Source of the DNA: Clostridiales bacterium
GTDB taxonomy: Bacteria > Bacillota > Clostridia > Lachnospirales > Lachnospiraceae
Reading direction: 5' to 3'
NCBI GenBank assembly: GCA_003343625.1
Contig: QAKV01000005.1
Location: 59,418-123,417, forward strand
DNA length: 64,000 bases
Shown here in pieces: positions 1 through 8,755 of this stretch. A program made the position numbers and the translations under genes. The first letter of the stretch is position 1, and the number at the start of each line of letters is the position of its first letter. The notes under the pieces were generated by a model. The model did no database searches. It saw nothing but the letters and a program-made list of their open reading frames with translations, and was not told the DNA's origin.

Positions 1-472
1 CCCTGACGATCACCCGGTTTTCCTCCAGGGAAAGGTAGAAGGATTCGCTTTCCTCTCTTCGTCTGTAAGTTTTTTCGATGACGATCTTTTCGGCAGAAAA
101 GGAAATCACCTGTATGGAGACGAGGCCTTCACAGCGCTCCCGCAAGAGCGGGGAGGCCATTTCGTCCTTCACGCAGAGCAGGAGCCCTTCCCGATCCAGA
201 CCGATATACTTCGCCGGCACTGTTTCCCCGCTTTCCTCTTCCGTATGATCCGACAGATTCCGTTTCCGCAGAATCAGCCGGGTATTGGCCGTAATTCGTT
301 CGGATGCAGACGATACCGCTTCCGCCTCAGCTTCCTGCTCAGGGGCCCGCCTGGAAACGGGCGTTTCCCTTCCCGGATAAAACGCGGCTTCGAACTGAAT
401 ATGGCCTAAAAACCCGCCTGCCAGAAGCAGGCAGGAATAAAGAAAAAAGCCGATTCTTTTTAAATGGCGCAT
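1..472 (-). CDS. Partial secreted/membrane protein, BofC C-terminal-domain-like
   Basis: The gene runs off the left edge, so only the first 157 codons are visible and the C-terminus is missing. I translated it by hand from an ATG at 472. Residues 6-22 form a hydrophobic signal or anchor segment after a short basic N-terminus, followed by a Glu/Ala-rich linker (about 40-60). A conserved-looking globular part follows, with segments such as PAKYIGLDREGLL and SFYLSLEENRVIV. From memory these resemble Lachnospiraceae proteins annotated with a BofC C-terminal domain, which are secreted and of unknown function. BofC itself controls the forespore protease SpoIVB, and the nearby yqfC/yqfD would suit a sporulation link, but that is inference. 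It lies about 57 nt downstream of the flippase gene on the same strand and may be cotranscribed. Confidence 0.6.
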   Translation of the reverse strand, partial: MRHLKRIGFFLYSCLLLAGGFLGHIQFEAAFYPGRETPVSRRAPEQEAEAEAVSSASERITANTRLILRKRNLSDHTEEESGETVPAKYIGLDREGLLLCVKDEMASPLLRERCEGLVSIQVISFSAEKIVIEKTYRRREESESFYLSLEENRVIVR

Positions 473-529
473 ATGCTCACCTCTTAAAAAGTATCAGCTC
501 ATTTCTCCGATCTTATGCGGGCCAAATGC

Positions 530-2191
530 CTACATCAACCTGACAAGCTTTGCCAGCGCCAGGAAAAATCCTCCCGCAGGAAACGATCTCAGCTCCCTTT
601 GCCTCACCCCCTTCAGGGCAATGATGCAGACGAAATAAAAGAGCAGTCCGGCCAGAACGCTGATCCCGACAGCGACAGGACTGGAAGCCGCCCTCAGTAC
701 AAGAAAAGCGAAAAAAGAGCAGACAGCGGCCATGATTCCCCCGCTGAGGCAGGGCGCGAGTAAAATCCGAATCCAGTTCAGCCGAAGGCGCAGATTCTTT
801 TGCACCATCGCGGCAAGAACCGCGCAGAGCAGGACGGACAGGAGCAGATGGGCATAGACCACCGCCAAAACGCTGCCGTTCATCAGGACGAGCATTCCGT
901 ACAACGCAACGAGATGAATCGATATCGCAGCGAGAACCCCTCCGGTCAAAAGTCCGGGTTTGTCCGCGCTCAGGAGGATGCTGCCCAGCATAGCGGCCAG
1001 GCCGTAAAACAGGATGCAGGCGCTGCCTGCCTGCAGGAGCGCAGCCCCGGCGGTCACATCTCCTTCCCGGAAGAATGCCGAGAGCAGGGGACGAGCCAAA
1101 ACCGCTGCGATAACGGTGAAAGGGGCGGCGAAAACTGCGGCGCAACGCAGGGCGATCATACATTTATCCCTGCTTTTTTTGAGGTTGCGCCGCACAAAAC
1201 CGATCTTCAGCTCCGGCGCCATCCGGGCCGCAAACGCCACCGCGCCGATAAGAGGAATCAGGAGCAGCGCCCTGGCCCTCCCGGTATAAATCGCCCAGTC
1301 AGACAGCAAATCCGCCTGAGTCCGTTGAGAGCTTTCCGGCGATACGCGGAAAAACAGGAGACACTGTCCCAGCATCCCCGCCACCAGAAGCGTCGTGACT
1401 GTTAAAACAGGCAGGAGTTTTTTTATCAATCCGGCCAGAAGCTGCCCTCGCTTTTCCATTCTCTCTTCTTCCCACTGCAGGGAGGAGAGGCCCGGCCGCA
1501 TTCGCCACCAGGCAATAAGGGCGATCAGGCAGGCCGCTACAGCCGCCAGACCGATAGAGAGGCCGCCTCCCAGGGCGCCATAGGCGGGGCCGTATTGATC
1601 GTTCTGAAGAAGGGCTCCCACTTTTTGCCCATACTCCGACATCCTGCCCGCGATCGCAGCCCCCGTTGCTGCCACGCAGAGGAAGAAAACGATTTTCACC
1701 GCAAAAAGGGCCCGCGTGCCGCCGAAACCGTCGATTCCGCCGACCAGAACCAGAAGGGAAAAGAGAAACGGCAACGCCGGCGCAAAACCCCTGAGCACAA
1801 AAGCTGCATCAGACGTTTGCAAAACGCTCCCCATCAGGAACCCGGAGCAAGCGAACAGGACCAATCCCAGAACCAGCCCCCCTGCTGCGCCGGCCAAAAG
1901 CGAGGTGGAAACCACCCTCCTGGCGCTGCCCACGCTACCTCGTTCGAGCCGCAGAGCGATCATGGAAGAGACCGCGCCGGACAAACCGATCCCCGCCGGA
2001 AGCAGAAAGAGACAAAACCATTCCAGTGCGATTGCATAGTAGGCGCTGGCCGGCTCAGGGCAGGCGTTGGTCAGTCCCACCCACCAGAAACAGGCCCAGA
2101 GAGCCGCAGCCGCTGCCAGGGCACGGCAGGCTCCTTCCGGTATCTCCACGAATGTTCTTTTTTTTATCTTCCGTTTTCTTCTTGCCGCCAT
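530..2191 (-). CDS. Polytopic membrane protein, MOP/MurJ-SpoVB-like flippase
   Basis: A 553-residue protein with roughly 12-14 hydrophobic helices after a very basic N-terminus (MAARRKRKIKKR). Hydrophobic segments in paired bundles, Gly/Ala-rich helices and occasional charged residues inside membrane segments fit the MOP exporter superfamily (SpoVB, MurJ, Wzx), whose members flip lipid-linked oligosaccharides. The second half (LLSAFFREGD, then a helix with SILLSADKP) resembles the MurJ/SpoVB pattern around the internal repeat. The substrate cannot be read from sequence. It starts 15 nt downstream of the ybeY stop in the same operon. Divergence from classic SpoVB is large, so this is a family-level call only. 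Confidence 0.6.
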   Translation of the reverse strand: MAARRKRKIKKRTFVEIPEGACRALAAAAALWACFWWVGLTNACPEPASAYYAIALEWFCLFLLPAGIGLSGAVSSMIALRLERGSVGSARRVVSTSLLAGAAGGLVLGLVLFACSGFLMGSVLQTSDAAFVLRGFAPALPFLFSLLVLVGGIDGFGGTRALFAVKIVFFLCVAATGAAIAGRMSEYGQKVGALLQNDQYGPAYGALGGGLSIGLAAVAACLIALIAWWRMRPGLSSLQWEEERMEKRGQLLAGLIKKLLPVLTVTTLLVAGMLGQCLLFFRVSPESSQRTQADLLSDWAIYTGRARALLLIPLIGAVAFAARMAPELKIGFVRRNLKKSRDKCMIALRCAAVFAAPFTVIAAVLARPLLSAFFREGDVTAGAALLQAGSACILFYGLAAMLGSILLSADKPGLLTGGVLAAISIHLVALYGMLVLMNGSVLAVVYAHLLLSVLLCAVLAAMVQKNLRLRLNWIRILLAPCLSGGIMAAVCSFFAFLVLRAASSPVAVGISVLAGLLFYFVCIIALKGVRQRELRSFPAGGFFLALAKLVRLM

Positions 2192-2206
2192 AAATCCCTC
2201 TGATGA

Positions 2207-2719
2207 TCATACATCCGGACAGTCGCGGGTAAGTCCCAGACTGTCCAGCAGATCCCCCTGTTTTTTTTCCATCACAGCCGCTTCTTCTTCGGTCATATGG
2301 TCGTAGCCGCACAGATGCAACATGCTGTGGGCCACCAAAAAAGCGCATTCCCGCTTTCGGGAATGCCCGTATTCCTGCGCCTGACTTTCGATCCGATCCG
2401 CGCACAGGATGATATCGCCCAGGATCAGCTCTCCGCTGTCAGGCTGGAAATAGTCCGCTTCACAACCTTCTACGGCAGAAAAATCCGCTTCCCGATGGAA
2501 AGGGACGTTTGGAAAGCTCAACACGTCTGTTTCCCTGTCGATCCCGCGATATTCCCGGTTATAGCGCCGGATGGTTTCCCCGTCCGTGATGAGCACGTTC
2601 ACTTCCGCCTCGTAAGGGCAGCCCTCCGCATCCAGTGCGGCCTGCACCACACGCTGTATCAACGCCGCCTCATCGAAAGGGAACTCTGCGCCGGATTCAT
2701 TTTCCACATTGCATGTCAT
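2207..2719 (-). CDS. ybeY: Endoribonuclease YbeY (rRNA maturation factor)
   Basis: A 170-residue protein with the diagnostic zinc-binding HxxxHxxxxxH motif near the C-terminus (HSMLHLCGYDH). The family's strand-loop region (YNREYRGIDRETDVLSFP) precedes it. YbeY is a single-strand-specific metallo-RNase needed for 3-prime maturation of 16S rRNA and 70S ribosome quality control. Length is normal. Its ATG overlaps the phoH stop by 4 nt, the conserved phoH-ybeY arrangement, so translational coupling is likely. Confidence 0.96.
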   Translation of the reverse strand: MTCNVENESGAEFPFDEAALIQRVVQAALDAEGCPYEAEVNVLITDGETIRRYNREYRGIDRETDVLSFPNVPFHREADFSAVEGCEADYFQPDSGELILGDIILCADRIESQAQEYGHSRKRECAFLVAHSMLHLCGYDHMTEEEAAVMEKKQGDLLDSLGLTRDCPDV

Positions 2720-3747
2720 ATGCGCTGCCCCCTTCTTCGCCTCTTCTGCGACCCGTTTTCCCGTTCCAGCCGTCTGGCTTGTCCGCGGGCCTCTCTTGCC
2801 TCGTATGTTTCGTATGCCTTAACAATTTTTTGCACCAGCGGATGGCGCACCACATCTTTGCTGGTGAGGTTGCAGAACGCGATATCCTCGATACCGGCCA
2901 ATACCTTCGCAGCCACGTCCAGACCCGAAATACTTCCGGGCGACAAATCTTTCTGGGAGGCATCGCCCGTCACAACCACTTTCGAACCGAACCCTATTCG
3001 GGTCAGAAACATCTTCATCTGAGCCGGTGTGGTGTTCTGCGCTTCATCCAGAATAATATAGGCGTTGTCCAGCGTCCGCCCGCGCATATAGGCCAGCGGC
3101 GCGACTTCAATCAACCCTTTTTCCATATTTTTCTGAAAGCTGTCCGCCCCCATGATCTGGTAAAGGGCGTCGTAGAGAGGGCGCAGATAGGGATCCACCT
3201 TGCTCTGCAGATCGCCGGGAAGGAATCCCAGCTTCTCCCCCGCCTCGATGGCCGGGCGGGTGAGGATGATCCGTTCTACTTCGTCATTTTTAAAAGCGGT
3301 GATCGCCATGGCCATGGCCAGATAGGTTTTCCCCGTGCCGGCAGGTCCCAGACCGAACACGATCATATTGTCCCGAATCGCATCCACATATTGCTTCTGC
3401 CCCAGGGTTTTGGGCTTCACGGGTTTCCCGCTCACCGTATGGCAGATCAGATCGTCATCGATCACCAGCAGCGCATCGTCGTTTTTTTCCATCGTCATCG
3501 CTATCGCATAATCCACATTCTGTTCCTGAATCTGGTTTCCTCTCTTCGAAATTTCCAAAAGCTGCGCCAGGACGGAAACGGCCATATTGACCCGCTCCTC
3601 TTCTCCCCTGACTTTCACCGCGCCGTCCCGATCCACTATCGTGACCGAAAAGGCCCGCTCCAGCTTCCTGACATACCGGTCGAACTGCCCGAACACATTG
3701 GCGATGTGGGCAGCGTCCATTTCCAGTTCCTTTTCCTCAAATGCCAT
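2716..3747 (-). CDS. phoH: PhoH family ATPase
   Basis: A 343-residue protein with the PhoH P-loop core: Walker A GPAGTGKT around residue 137, Walker B YIILDEAQN, and the downstream VVVTGDASQ sensor segment. An N-terminal KH-like region precedes the ATPase. The C-terminus is a basic tail (QKRRRRGQRI). PhoH proteins are cytoplasmic ATPases linked to RNA metabolism through their fixed association with ybeY; the exact reaction is unsettled. The start overlaps the yqfD stop by 11 nt. Confidence 0.95.
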   Translation of the reverse strand: MAFEEKELEMDAAHIANVFGQFDRYVRKLERAFSVTIVDRDGAVKVRGEEERVNMAVSVLAQLLEISKRGNQIQEQNVDYAIAMTMEKNDDALLVIDDDLICHTVSGKPVKPKTLGQKQYVDAIRDNMIVFGLGPAGTGKTYLAMAMAITAFKNDEVERIILTRPAIEAGEKLGFLPGDLQSKVDPYLRPLYDALYQIMGADSFQKNMEKGLIEVAPLAYMRGRTLDNAYIILDEAQNTTPAQMKMFLTRIGFGSKVVVTGDASQKDLSPGSISGLDVAAKVLAGIEDIAFCNLTSKDVVRHPLVQKIVKAYETYEAREARGQARRLERENGSQKRRRRGQRI

Positions 3748-4999
3748 TCCTTTCGCTCCCGGTCTGTTCTTCGGACGACTCCTCTCCCCCGGGCAGATCG
3801 ACGGGCCTTAAAACCACAGCCGCCTCGAGCGACGTCAGCTCTCCCTGAAGGGTGAGGGTATCCGCTTTTCTTATTATTTTAACATCTTTTTGTATAATTT
3901 GTACCCCCTTTTCTTCCAAACCCCCAATATTTTTTTCCAGTCGCGCCAAGAGCAGCTGCGCTGCCGTCTCCTCGTCATACATGGCGTCCACGGGCAGATA
4001 TTCCCGACACAGGATGGTTCCTGTCCAGAAGGGCAGGTCGATCTGGCCGAACAGACAGGCCCTCTTTTCTTCCGTCACTTCGTCGTAGCGCAGGAAACCG
4101 CAATCCGCAAGGGGAAAGGAATATCGTCGGTTTCCGATGGTAAAAAAGCGATATCGTTTTTCCCTCCCTGTATAATTTTTGTATTGATAACTGAGCGGCT
4201 GTGCGAGCGAGACGGGCCTCAGACAGGTAAGCACCACGTCGCCGTCCGCCACCACGCCGTCCCATTCCCGCACGGTGCCGTCGTCGTTGTTCACGGGAAT
4301 CAGCCCGCTGATGAGGACATCCCCCTTTTTTACTTCGTCCCCGGCTTTCACCTTTGGGATCCCCGATCTGGTCAGGATCTGCGCCACCACGCCGTCTTTC
4401 GCAGCCGTCAGATCAGCGCCCGCCGCATAGCGCTTTTCATCCATGGCATACTCCTCCTGGCTCGGCAGTTCGTTCTCCCGAATCCTCACGGTGAGTTTCG
4501 TGCCTTCCAGTGTAGCAGAAGTCCAGGTCACGAGGGGGAAAGCTTCCCGAAGGGCTTCCTCCAGCCCCTGCAAATTGAGGCCTCTTTTGGCCACTCCATA
4601 CTCCACGCCCTGTTCCTGTAAAAAGAGCGTCAGCTCGTCATCCGTTACGAATTGATTTCCCTCCAGTGAAATCGACCAGATCCGGCGTGACATGGCCAGG
4701 AGGAACAGAAAGCATAGGGCGATCCCGGCCAGAAACGCTTTTCTCTTTCGGACATCCCTCAAAAAAAAAGGCAGCCCGTGTCTTTCCAGAACGGCTGCTC
4801 TCGTTTTTGTCTTTTTCACGATGTCCCGGATTGTGAAATAATCGGAAAGGCTCATATACATGGTGTAATAGCTGCCATCTCCCGAAAGCCCCCACAGGAA
4901 GATGCCCCGATTGGTACACAGATTCATAAAACGTTCCGGCGAGTAGCCCCACACCCGGATTTTCACATACCCTTTCAGATAACGAATGATTCCTATCAT
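3737..4999 (-). CDS. yqfD: Sporulation protein YqfD
   Basis: A 420-residue protein. An N-terminal cytoplasmic domain contains the family signature IRVWGYSPERFMNLC, a transmembrane helix lies at about 109-126 (FLAGIALCFLFLLAMS), and the rest is a large extracytoplasmic part (WSISLEGNQFVTDDEL). This matches the YqfD family encoded with yqfC upstream of phoH in endospore formers. In Bacillus yqfC-yqfD is a sigma-E (mother cell) transcription unit. The molecular role is poorly defined. It starts about 10 nt after the yqfC stop. Its presence argues for sporulation capacity. Confidence 0.93.
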   Translation of the reverse strand: MIGIIRYLKGYVKIRVWGYSPERFMNLCTNRGIFLWGLSGDGSYYTMYMSLSDYFTIRDIVKKTKTRAAVLERHGLPFFLRDVRKRKAFLAGIALCFLFLLAMSRRIWSISLEGNQFVTDDELTLFLQEQGVEYGVAKRGLNLQGLEEALREAFPLVTWTSATLEGTKLTVRIRENELPSQEEYAMDEKRYAAGADLTAAKDGVVAQILTRSGIPKVKAGDEVKKGDVLISGLIPVNNDDGTVREWDGVVADGDVVLTCLRPVSLAQPLSYQYKNYTGREKRYRFFTIGNRRYSFPLADCGFLRYDEVTEEKRACLFGQIDLPFWTGTILCREYLPVDAMYDEETAAQLLLARLEKNIGGLEEKGVQIIQKDVKIIRKADTLTLQGELTSLEAAVVLRPVDLPGGEESSEEQTGSERNGI

Positions 5000-5009
5000 G
5001 CAGCCTCCA

Positions 5010-5291
5010 TCAAAGATATCGGATTTCGGAGATCTTCCCCTCGATTTTCATATCCTCATTGGTATAGTATGCGATCCGAAGGCCGCAGCCGCAGAACGCG
5101 ATCCTGCATGTTTTGGATTGAAGAACGATGCTGTTTGGCGTATATTCCAGAATTCCCCGGTAGTTTTCCACCATTACCTGATCATTTCCCACGGCGGTGA
5201 CAATGCAGGCTCCCATGGCCATATCCCGCGGGAGCTTCAGGGAGTCCACTATCAGTTCCTTCGCGTTTTTTGGAAATTGTTTTCTGCTCAT
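5010..5291 (-). CDS. yqfC: Sporulation protein YqfC
   Basis: A 93-residue protein from the ATG at 5291 (MSRKQFPKNA). A longer reading frame continues upstream but overlaps the neighbouring membrane protein gene and does not resemble the family, so the short form is chosen. Residues 15-25 (IVDSLKLPRDM) and the GILEYTPNSIVL and GCGLRI segments match the small YqfC/YabP-like family of beta-rich sporulation proteins. It is translated just ahead of yqfD and is probably expressed with it in the mother cell. Confidence 0.9.
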   Translation of the reverse strand: MSRKQFPKNAKELIVDSLKLPRDMAMGACIVTAVGNDQVMVENYRGILEYTPNSIVLQSKTCRIAFCGCGLRIAYYTNEDMKIEGKISEIRYL

Positions 5292-5299
5292 ATTCCATT

Positions 5300-6988
5300 T
5301 TATGAGGAGGGGGCGGATTCTAATACTCCGTTTTTCTCCCCTTTCAAAGACACCGGCCCTCGCCCGGACAGAGTCAGCACCGCCAAAATCGGAAGCAGCG
5401 CCATGAAGGGGTAGATATAGCGAACCAGAATGCAGGGCCCTGCGACCACTGTAGCCAGATAGAGGAGCACCGCAGAACAGGGCAGCCAAAGTCCGGATCG
5501 CCTGCGCAGGCAAAGGGCCAGGCAGCAAAATGCCGTGCAGAAGCAGAAAAAAGCGGGAGAAAACAGAATTCTGAGGGGCAGGAAGCGTTGGTGGACGCAG
5601 CCAGTCGCGATCGCTTCATAGAAATTCTGCACCGAAGGAAGCAGGTTTTCTTTTTTGACGAAATCTCCCGCGAAGACCGGCACAGCATCCGTGATAAAGT
5701 AGCCGGTGCGATCCCGCCACCAGTCTTTATATACCGTACAGTGGGAGGTATCCATCAGATACCAGCTCCCCATGGTGTGATAGAGAAAGGCGGTCGCATA
5801 GGAACCGGGATATTTTTTCAGGAGATGCATCCAGATTCGGAAAAAACCGGCTGGGTCTTCTGCAAACCTTTCATTATTGAAATACAGCTTTACCCCATCG
5901 GAAATAGACGGGCGATAATTTTCCAGCCCTTTTTGCGGAATATAGGCGCAGAGCGACTCCATCTCATCGGGCGTCAGGCTGTTTTGATTGCTCTTAAACG
6001 TCCGGGCCAGCTGTTGAATGGGGATGCTTAAGGCTTCCGCCGCCTCTCCCTGCCGTGCGCCGGTGGCTGCCATCAGCCCTGCGTCACAGGCAAAAAAGGT
6101 CAAAATGCATAGCGCGCATCCTAAAAGGAGGCCAGAAAAGAACCTGAACCCTCCTCTTTTCTTCCAACGTGAAAATGCACAGACGAGGAACAGCACGGCG
6201 CAGACTCCGATCATCAAATAGACCCCGTTTTTCCGAAACAGCATCATTCCCAAAGCGGAAAGAAACAAGCCGGTCCCTTCCCAAAAGCGCCCGATTTTGC
6301 GAAGGAGCATCGTCCGGCTAAGTCCCACGAAAGCGAGCAGGAAAAAAGCGGCAAAAAGAGTGTCTTTCGTGGTCGTCACCGCCATAAGCGGATGAACTGG
6401 AAAGAGGGCGAACCACGCGATGGCCGCGACCAGCACGCTTCGACGAACCCCGCAGCGATGCAGAAAGGAAATGCTGCAGGCGAACGCGAAGGCCAAAAAG
6501 AGCATCTGAAGCAGAGCATAAAACGCCATGCCGTCCAGAGGAATCCCGCATTCTTCCTGTAGAAATTTCCCGAGATCGTAGCAGCCGCCCAAAAACAGCG
6601 TATGCAGGATCGGATGGTGGTTGTCGAAAGCGCCCGTAGTGTACTGAATCAGCTGCGGCTCTCCATCATAGGAATAGATGGCGGGAAAGTAAGCGAGCCA
6701 GCAGGGAATCCAGGAAACGAACAAAATGATCCAAATTCCGGCAAACCATCCCCCGGGCAATGCCCTTTCCGGATCGTATGCCAGTCGATCCGGCAGCAAT
6801 CTGCGCCCTGCCATCCGGGCTCCCGCGAAAAAAAGAGCGGTCCCTGCCGCCCAGATCGCGCCCGTAACCGCGCAGAAAGGAAGGGCTGCCAAAAGGGCAG
6901 CCTTTCCCGTTTCCAATTTTTCCATTGCTAAGCCTAAGGCCTGACAGGCGCCGACCAGAAGGCCCGCCCAAAGAATGGTCTTTTTCAT
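5300..6988 (-). CDS. DUF6020 family polytopic membrane protein (GT-C-like)
   Basis: A 562-residue protein from the ATG at 6988, which has GGAA about 9 nt upstream; a TTG at 7006 would add six residues. Around 12 membrane helices are visible. The first extracytoplasmic loop has the conserved acidic/aromatic stretch WLAYFPAIYSYDGE and then DNHHPILHT, which I associate with DUF6020, whose architecture resembles GT-C glycosyltransferases or O-antigen ligases. A second extracytoplasmic region (about 330-440) contains CAYIPQKGLENYRPSISDGVK. It probably handles lipid-linked or cell-surface glycans, but donor and acceptor are unknown. It sits 8 nt upstream of yqfC and 44 nt downstream of rlmH. Confidence 0.75.
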   Translation of the reverse strand: MKKTILWAGLLVGACQALGLAMEKLETGKAALLAALPFCAVTGAIWAAGTALFFAGARMAGRRLLPDRLAYDPERALPGGWFAGIWIILFVSWIPCWLAYFPAIYSYDGEPQLIQYTTGAFDNHHPILHTLFLGGCYDLGKFLQEECGIPLDGMAFYALLQMLFLAFAFACSISFLHRCGVRRSVLVAAIAWFALFPVHPLMAVTTTKDTLFAAFFLLAFVGLSRTMLLRKIGRFWEGTGLFLSALGMMLFRKNGVYLMIGVCAVLFLVCAFSRWKKRGGFRFFSGLLLGCALCILTFFACDAGLMAATGARQGEAAEALSIPIQQLARTFKSNQNSLTPDEMESLCAYIPQKGLENYRPSISDGVKLYFNNERFAEDPAGFFRIWMHLLKKYPGSYATAFLYHTMGSWYLMDTSHCTVYKDWWRDRTGYFITDAVPVFAGDFVKKENLLPSVQNFYEAIATGCVHQRFLPLRILFSPAFFCFCTAFCCLALCLRRRSGLWLPCSAVLLYLATVVAGPCILVRYIYPFMALLPILAVLTLSGRGPVSLKGEKNGVLESAPSS

Positions 6989-7032
6989 ATTTCTATTCCA
7001 GATCAATGTCTTTCAATCGATTTCACCAAATC

Positions 7033-7512
7033 TCATTTATGGTAAGGTTCGTTGCACGAGATTTTAAATCCGCGGTAGATCTGTTCCAGCAAAATCACGC
7101 GCATCAGCTGATGGGGGAAAGTCATATCGGAAAAACTCACGCGCTCGTCCGCCCGTTTCAAAACCTCGTCGGACAGCCCCAATGAGCCGCCGATGAGGAA
7201 AACCAAATGGCTTTTCTGAGCCAGGGCCAAAGATTCCAGCTTTCCGGAAAATCCCGGAGAATCCATTTTCCTGCCATCGATGGCCAACGCGATGCACCAG
7301 GCCTTCGGGGGAATCTTTTTCAGAATGGCCTCCCCTTCCCTGGCCTTTACCTGTATCTCCTGGGCGGGGCTTAAGCTTTCGGGAGCGCGTTCGTCCTCCA
7401 CTTCGATAATCTCGAGCCTGCAGTATCGGCTGAGACGCTTTTTGTATTCATCTATGGCCTCCCTGAAGAACTTTTCCTTCACTTTGCCCACTGCGAGAAC
7501 GGTGATTTTCAC
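7033..7512 (-). CDS. rlmH: 23S rRNA pseudouridine-1915 N3-methyltransferase RlmH
   Basis: A 159-residue SPOUT-class methyltransferase. The start MKITVLAVGKVKEKF, the SAM-binding trefoil-knot segment FLIGGSLGLSDEV and the C-terminal EQIYRGFKISCNEPYHK are all family hallmarks, and the length is standard. RlmH methylates pseudouridine 1915 in helix 69 of 23S rRNA. Its ATG overlaps the upstream gene's stop by 4 nt. Confidence 0.97.
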   Translation of the reverse strand: MKITVLAVGKVKEKFFREAIDEYKKRLSRYCRLEIIEVEDERAPESLSPAQEIQVKAREGEAILKKIPPKAWCIALAIDGRKMDSPGFSGKLESLALAQKSHLVFLIGGSLGLSDEVLKRADERVSFSDMTFPHQLMRVILLEQIYRGFKISCNEPYHK

Positions 7513-8408
7513 AGATCTTTCTCCGTTTCTTTCGATTCTTCGAACACCTTCGGATAAATTTCATCCAAAAAGCTCTCCAGATATCCGTCTTCCAGGTTTA
7601 CAAAATTCTGCGAAATCGTCTGTTTCATCTGTTCCATACGCTTGAAATACCGCACTTCTTCGGCATCCGTCCCTTCCACCCCCGCGGCCAGGTCGATGGT
7701 GGATGCGTCCAGGGTTTCCCTGCAGTAGCGCGTCAGCTCTTCCTTTAAGGAGCTCTCCCGGACAGCCTTTCCCTTCTGCTCGCGGTAGGAACGGAAGGAA
7801 AGCATTCCCATAACGATGAAAACCAGAAACAAGGTGGCCATGACCAGACAGGTCAAAAACTGGGAGGAAGGGTTCAGCCGCACCGGCAGAACCCCTGACA
7901 GGAGCAGCCCCAGGGCGATCATTCCGGCGATTCCCACGATGAGCAGCGTATAAGCGCCGGATTTGAATTCCTCCGCTTTTTTGGAAGCGGCTTCATATAC
8001 CCCGCCGGACTCCTGCCCCCGCATCATCCTCCCCAGATGAACGGAATTGGGGAAGTCGTCGGGTTGTGCGAACTCGTCATCGCCTTCCGGATCCTCTTTG
8101 ACCGGGGGCTTTTCCAACCAGTCTTCTTTCGCTTTCTCCTTCCAGAATACGGCGGCCATCTGCTCCGCTTTCCGGCTCTGGGTCTCGTCCACGGTCACCG
8201 CGCTGCCCCCATCCTCCATCGGGCTGAAGGAAGCGGATTTGATCCCGCCGCAAAACAGGAAATCGGCCAGTTGCCTGCAGTCCTCATCAGAACCTTTGTA
8301 GAGGAGATATCCTTCTTCTTCCAGTTGATCCACCAGCGGGCAACCGCAATCCGCGCAGACGGCAACCCCTTCCACATATTCGTTTTTACATTTCGGGCAC
8401 CACGGCAT
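7509..8408 (-). CDS. Zinc-ribbon membrane protein of unknown function
   Basis: A 299-residue protein. The N-terminus is a Cys4 zinc ribbon (CPKCKNEY, then CADCGCPL). A small alpha/beta region with LLYKGSDEDCRQLADFL may be a DUF2007-type signal-transducing domain. An acidic linker follows, then two transmembrane helices (about 156-178 and 186-206) and a charged, probably helical C-terminus ending KETEKDL. I do not recognise a function; such proteins occur beside rlmH in related genomes. It lies between the Dabb gene and rlmH in the same operon. Confidence 0.8.
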   Translation of the reverse strand: MPWCPKCKNEYVEGVAVCADCGCPLVDQLEEEGYLLYKGSDEDCRQLADFLFCGGIKSASFSPMEDGGSAVTVDETQSRKAEQMAAVFWKEKAKEDWLEKPPVKEDPEGDDEFAQPDDFPNSVHLGRMMRGQESGGVYEAASKKAEEFKSGAYTLLIVGIAGMIALGLLLSGVLPVRLNPSSQFLTCLVMATLFLVFIVMGMLSFRSYREQKGKAVRESSLKEELTRYCRETLDASTIDLAAGVEGTDAEEVRYFKRMEQMKQTISQNFVNLEDGYLESFLDEIYPKVFEESKETEKDL

Positions 8409-8422
8409 GACCTGTCCCCCCC

Positions 8423-8722
8423 TTATCCTTCGTAATCAAAACACGCTCTGTCGCAGGTCTTCGCCCTCACATAGGACGCCGCTTCCAGATGGGCGGGATG
8501 GGTCTGATACCCTTCAAGCGCCTCTCTGCTCACAAAGGAGGAAATCAACGCCAGATCCCGGCTGGAGGAGGGAAGGCCCTGCGCCCTCACCTCCAGGCTG
8601 ATCACGCCTTCCACCCGATCTTTCACTCCTTCCAGGCGCCGTTTGATCTCGGCTTTCGCCTCCTGTTTCTCCTCTTCGGACAGCTCGGGTTTCAAGCTCC
8701 ATAACACAATGTGGTTTACCAT
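8423..8722 (-). CDS. Dabb family (stress-responsive A/B barrel) protein
   Basis: A 99-residue protein opening with MVNHIVLWSLKPELSEEEK, the typical first strand and helix of the dimeric alpha/beta barrel (Dabb) fold. The ALISSFVSREALEGYQTHPAH segment is the conserved second half. Family members are small dimers of varied or unknown activity. It lies 33 nt downstream of nfnB, in the same direction. Confidence 0.88.
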   Translation of the reverse strand: MVNHIVLWSLKPELSEEEKQEAKAEIKRRLEGVKDRVEGVISLEVRAQGLPSSSRDLALISSFVSREALEGYQTHPAHLEAASYVRAKTCDRACFDYEG

Positions 8723-8755
8723 ATTGAAATCCCCTTCTCCTTCGTCATCCTTTTC

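Noticed and set aside
2635..3855. A 406-codon open frame on the plus strand
   Set aside because: It lies antisense to phoH and the end of yqfD, with no ribosome site and a low-complexity, His/Arg-rich translation typical of shadows in GC-rich coding DNA.
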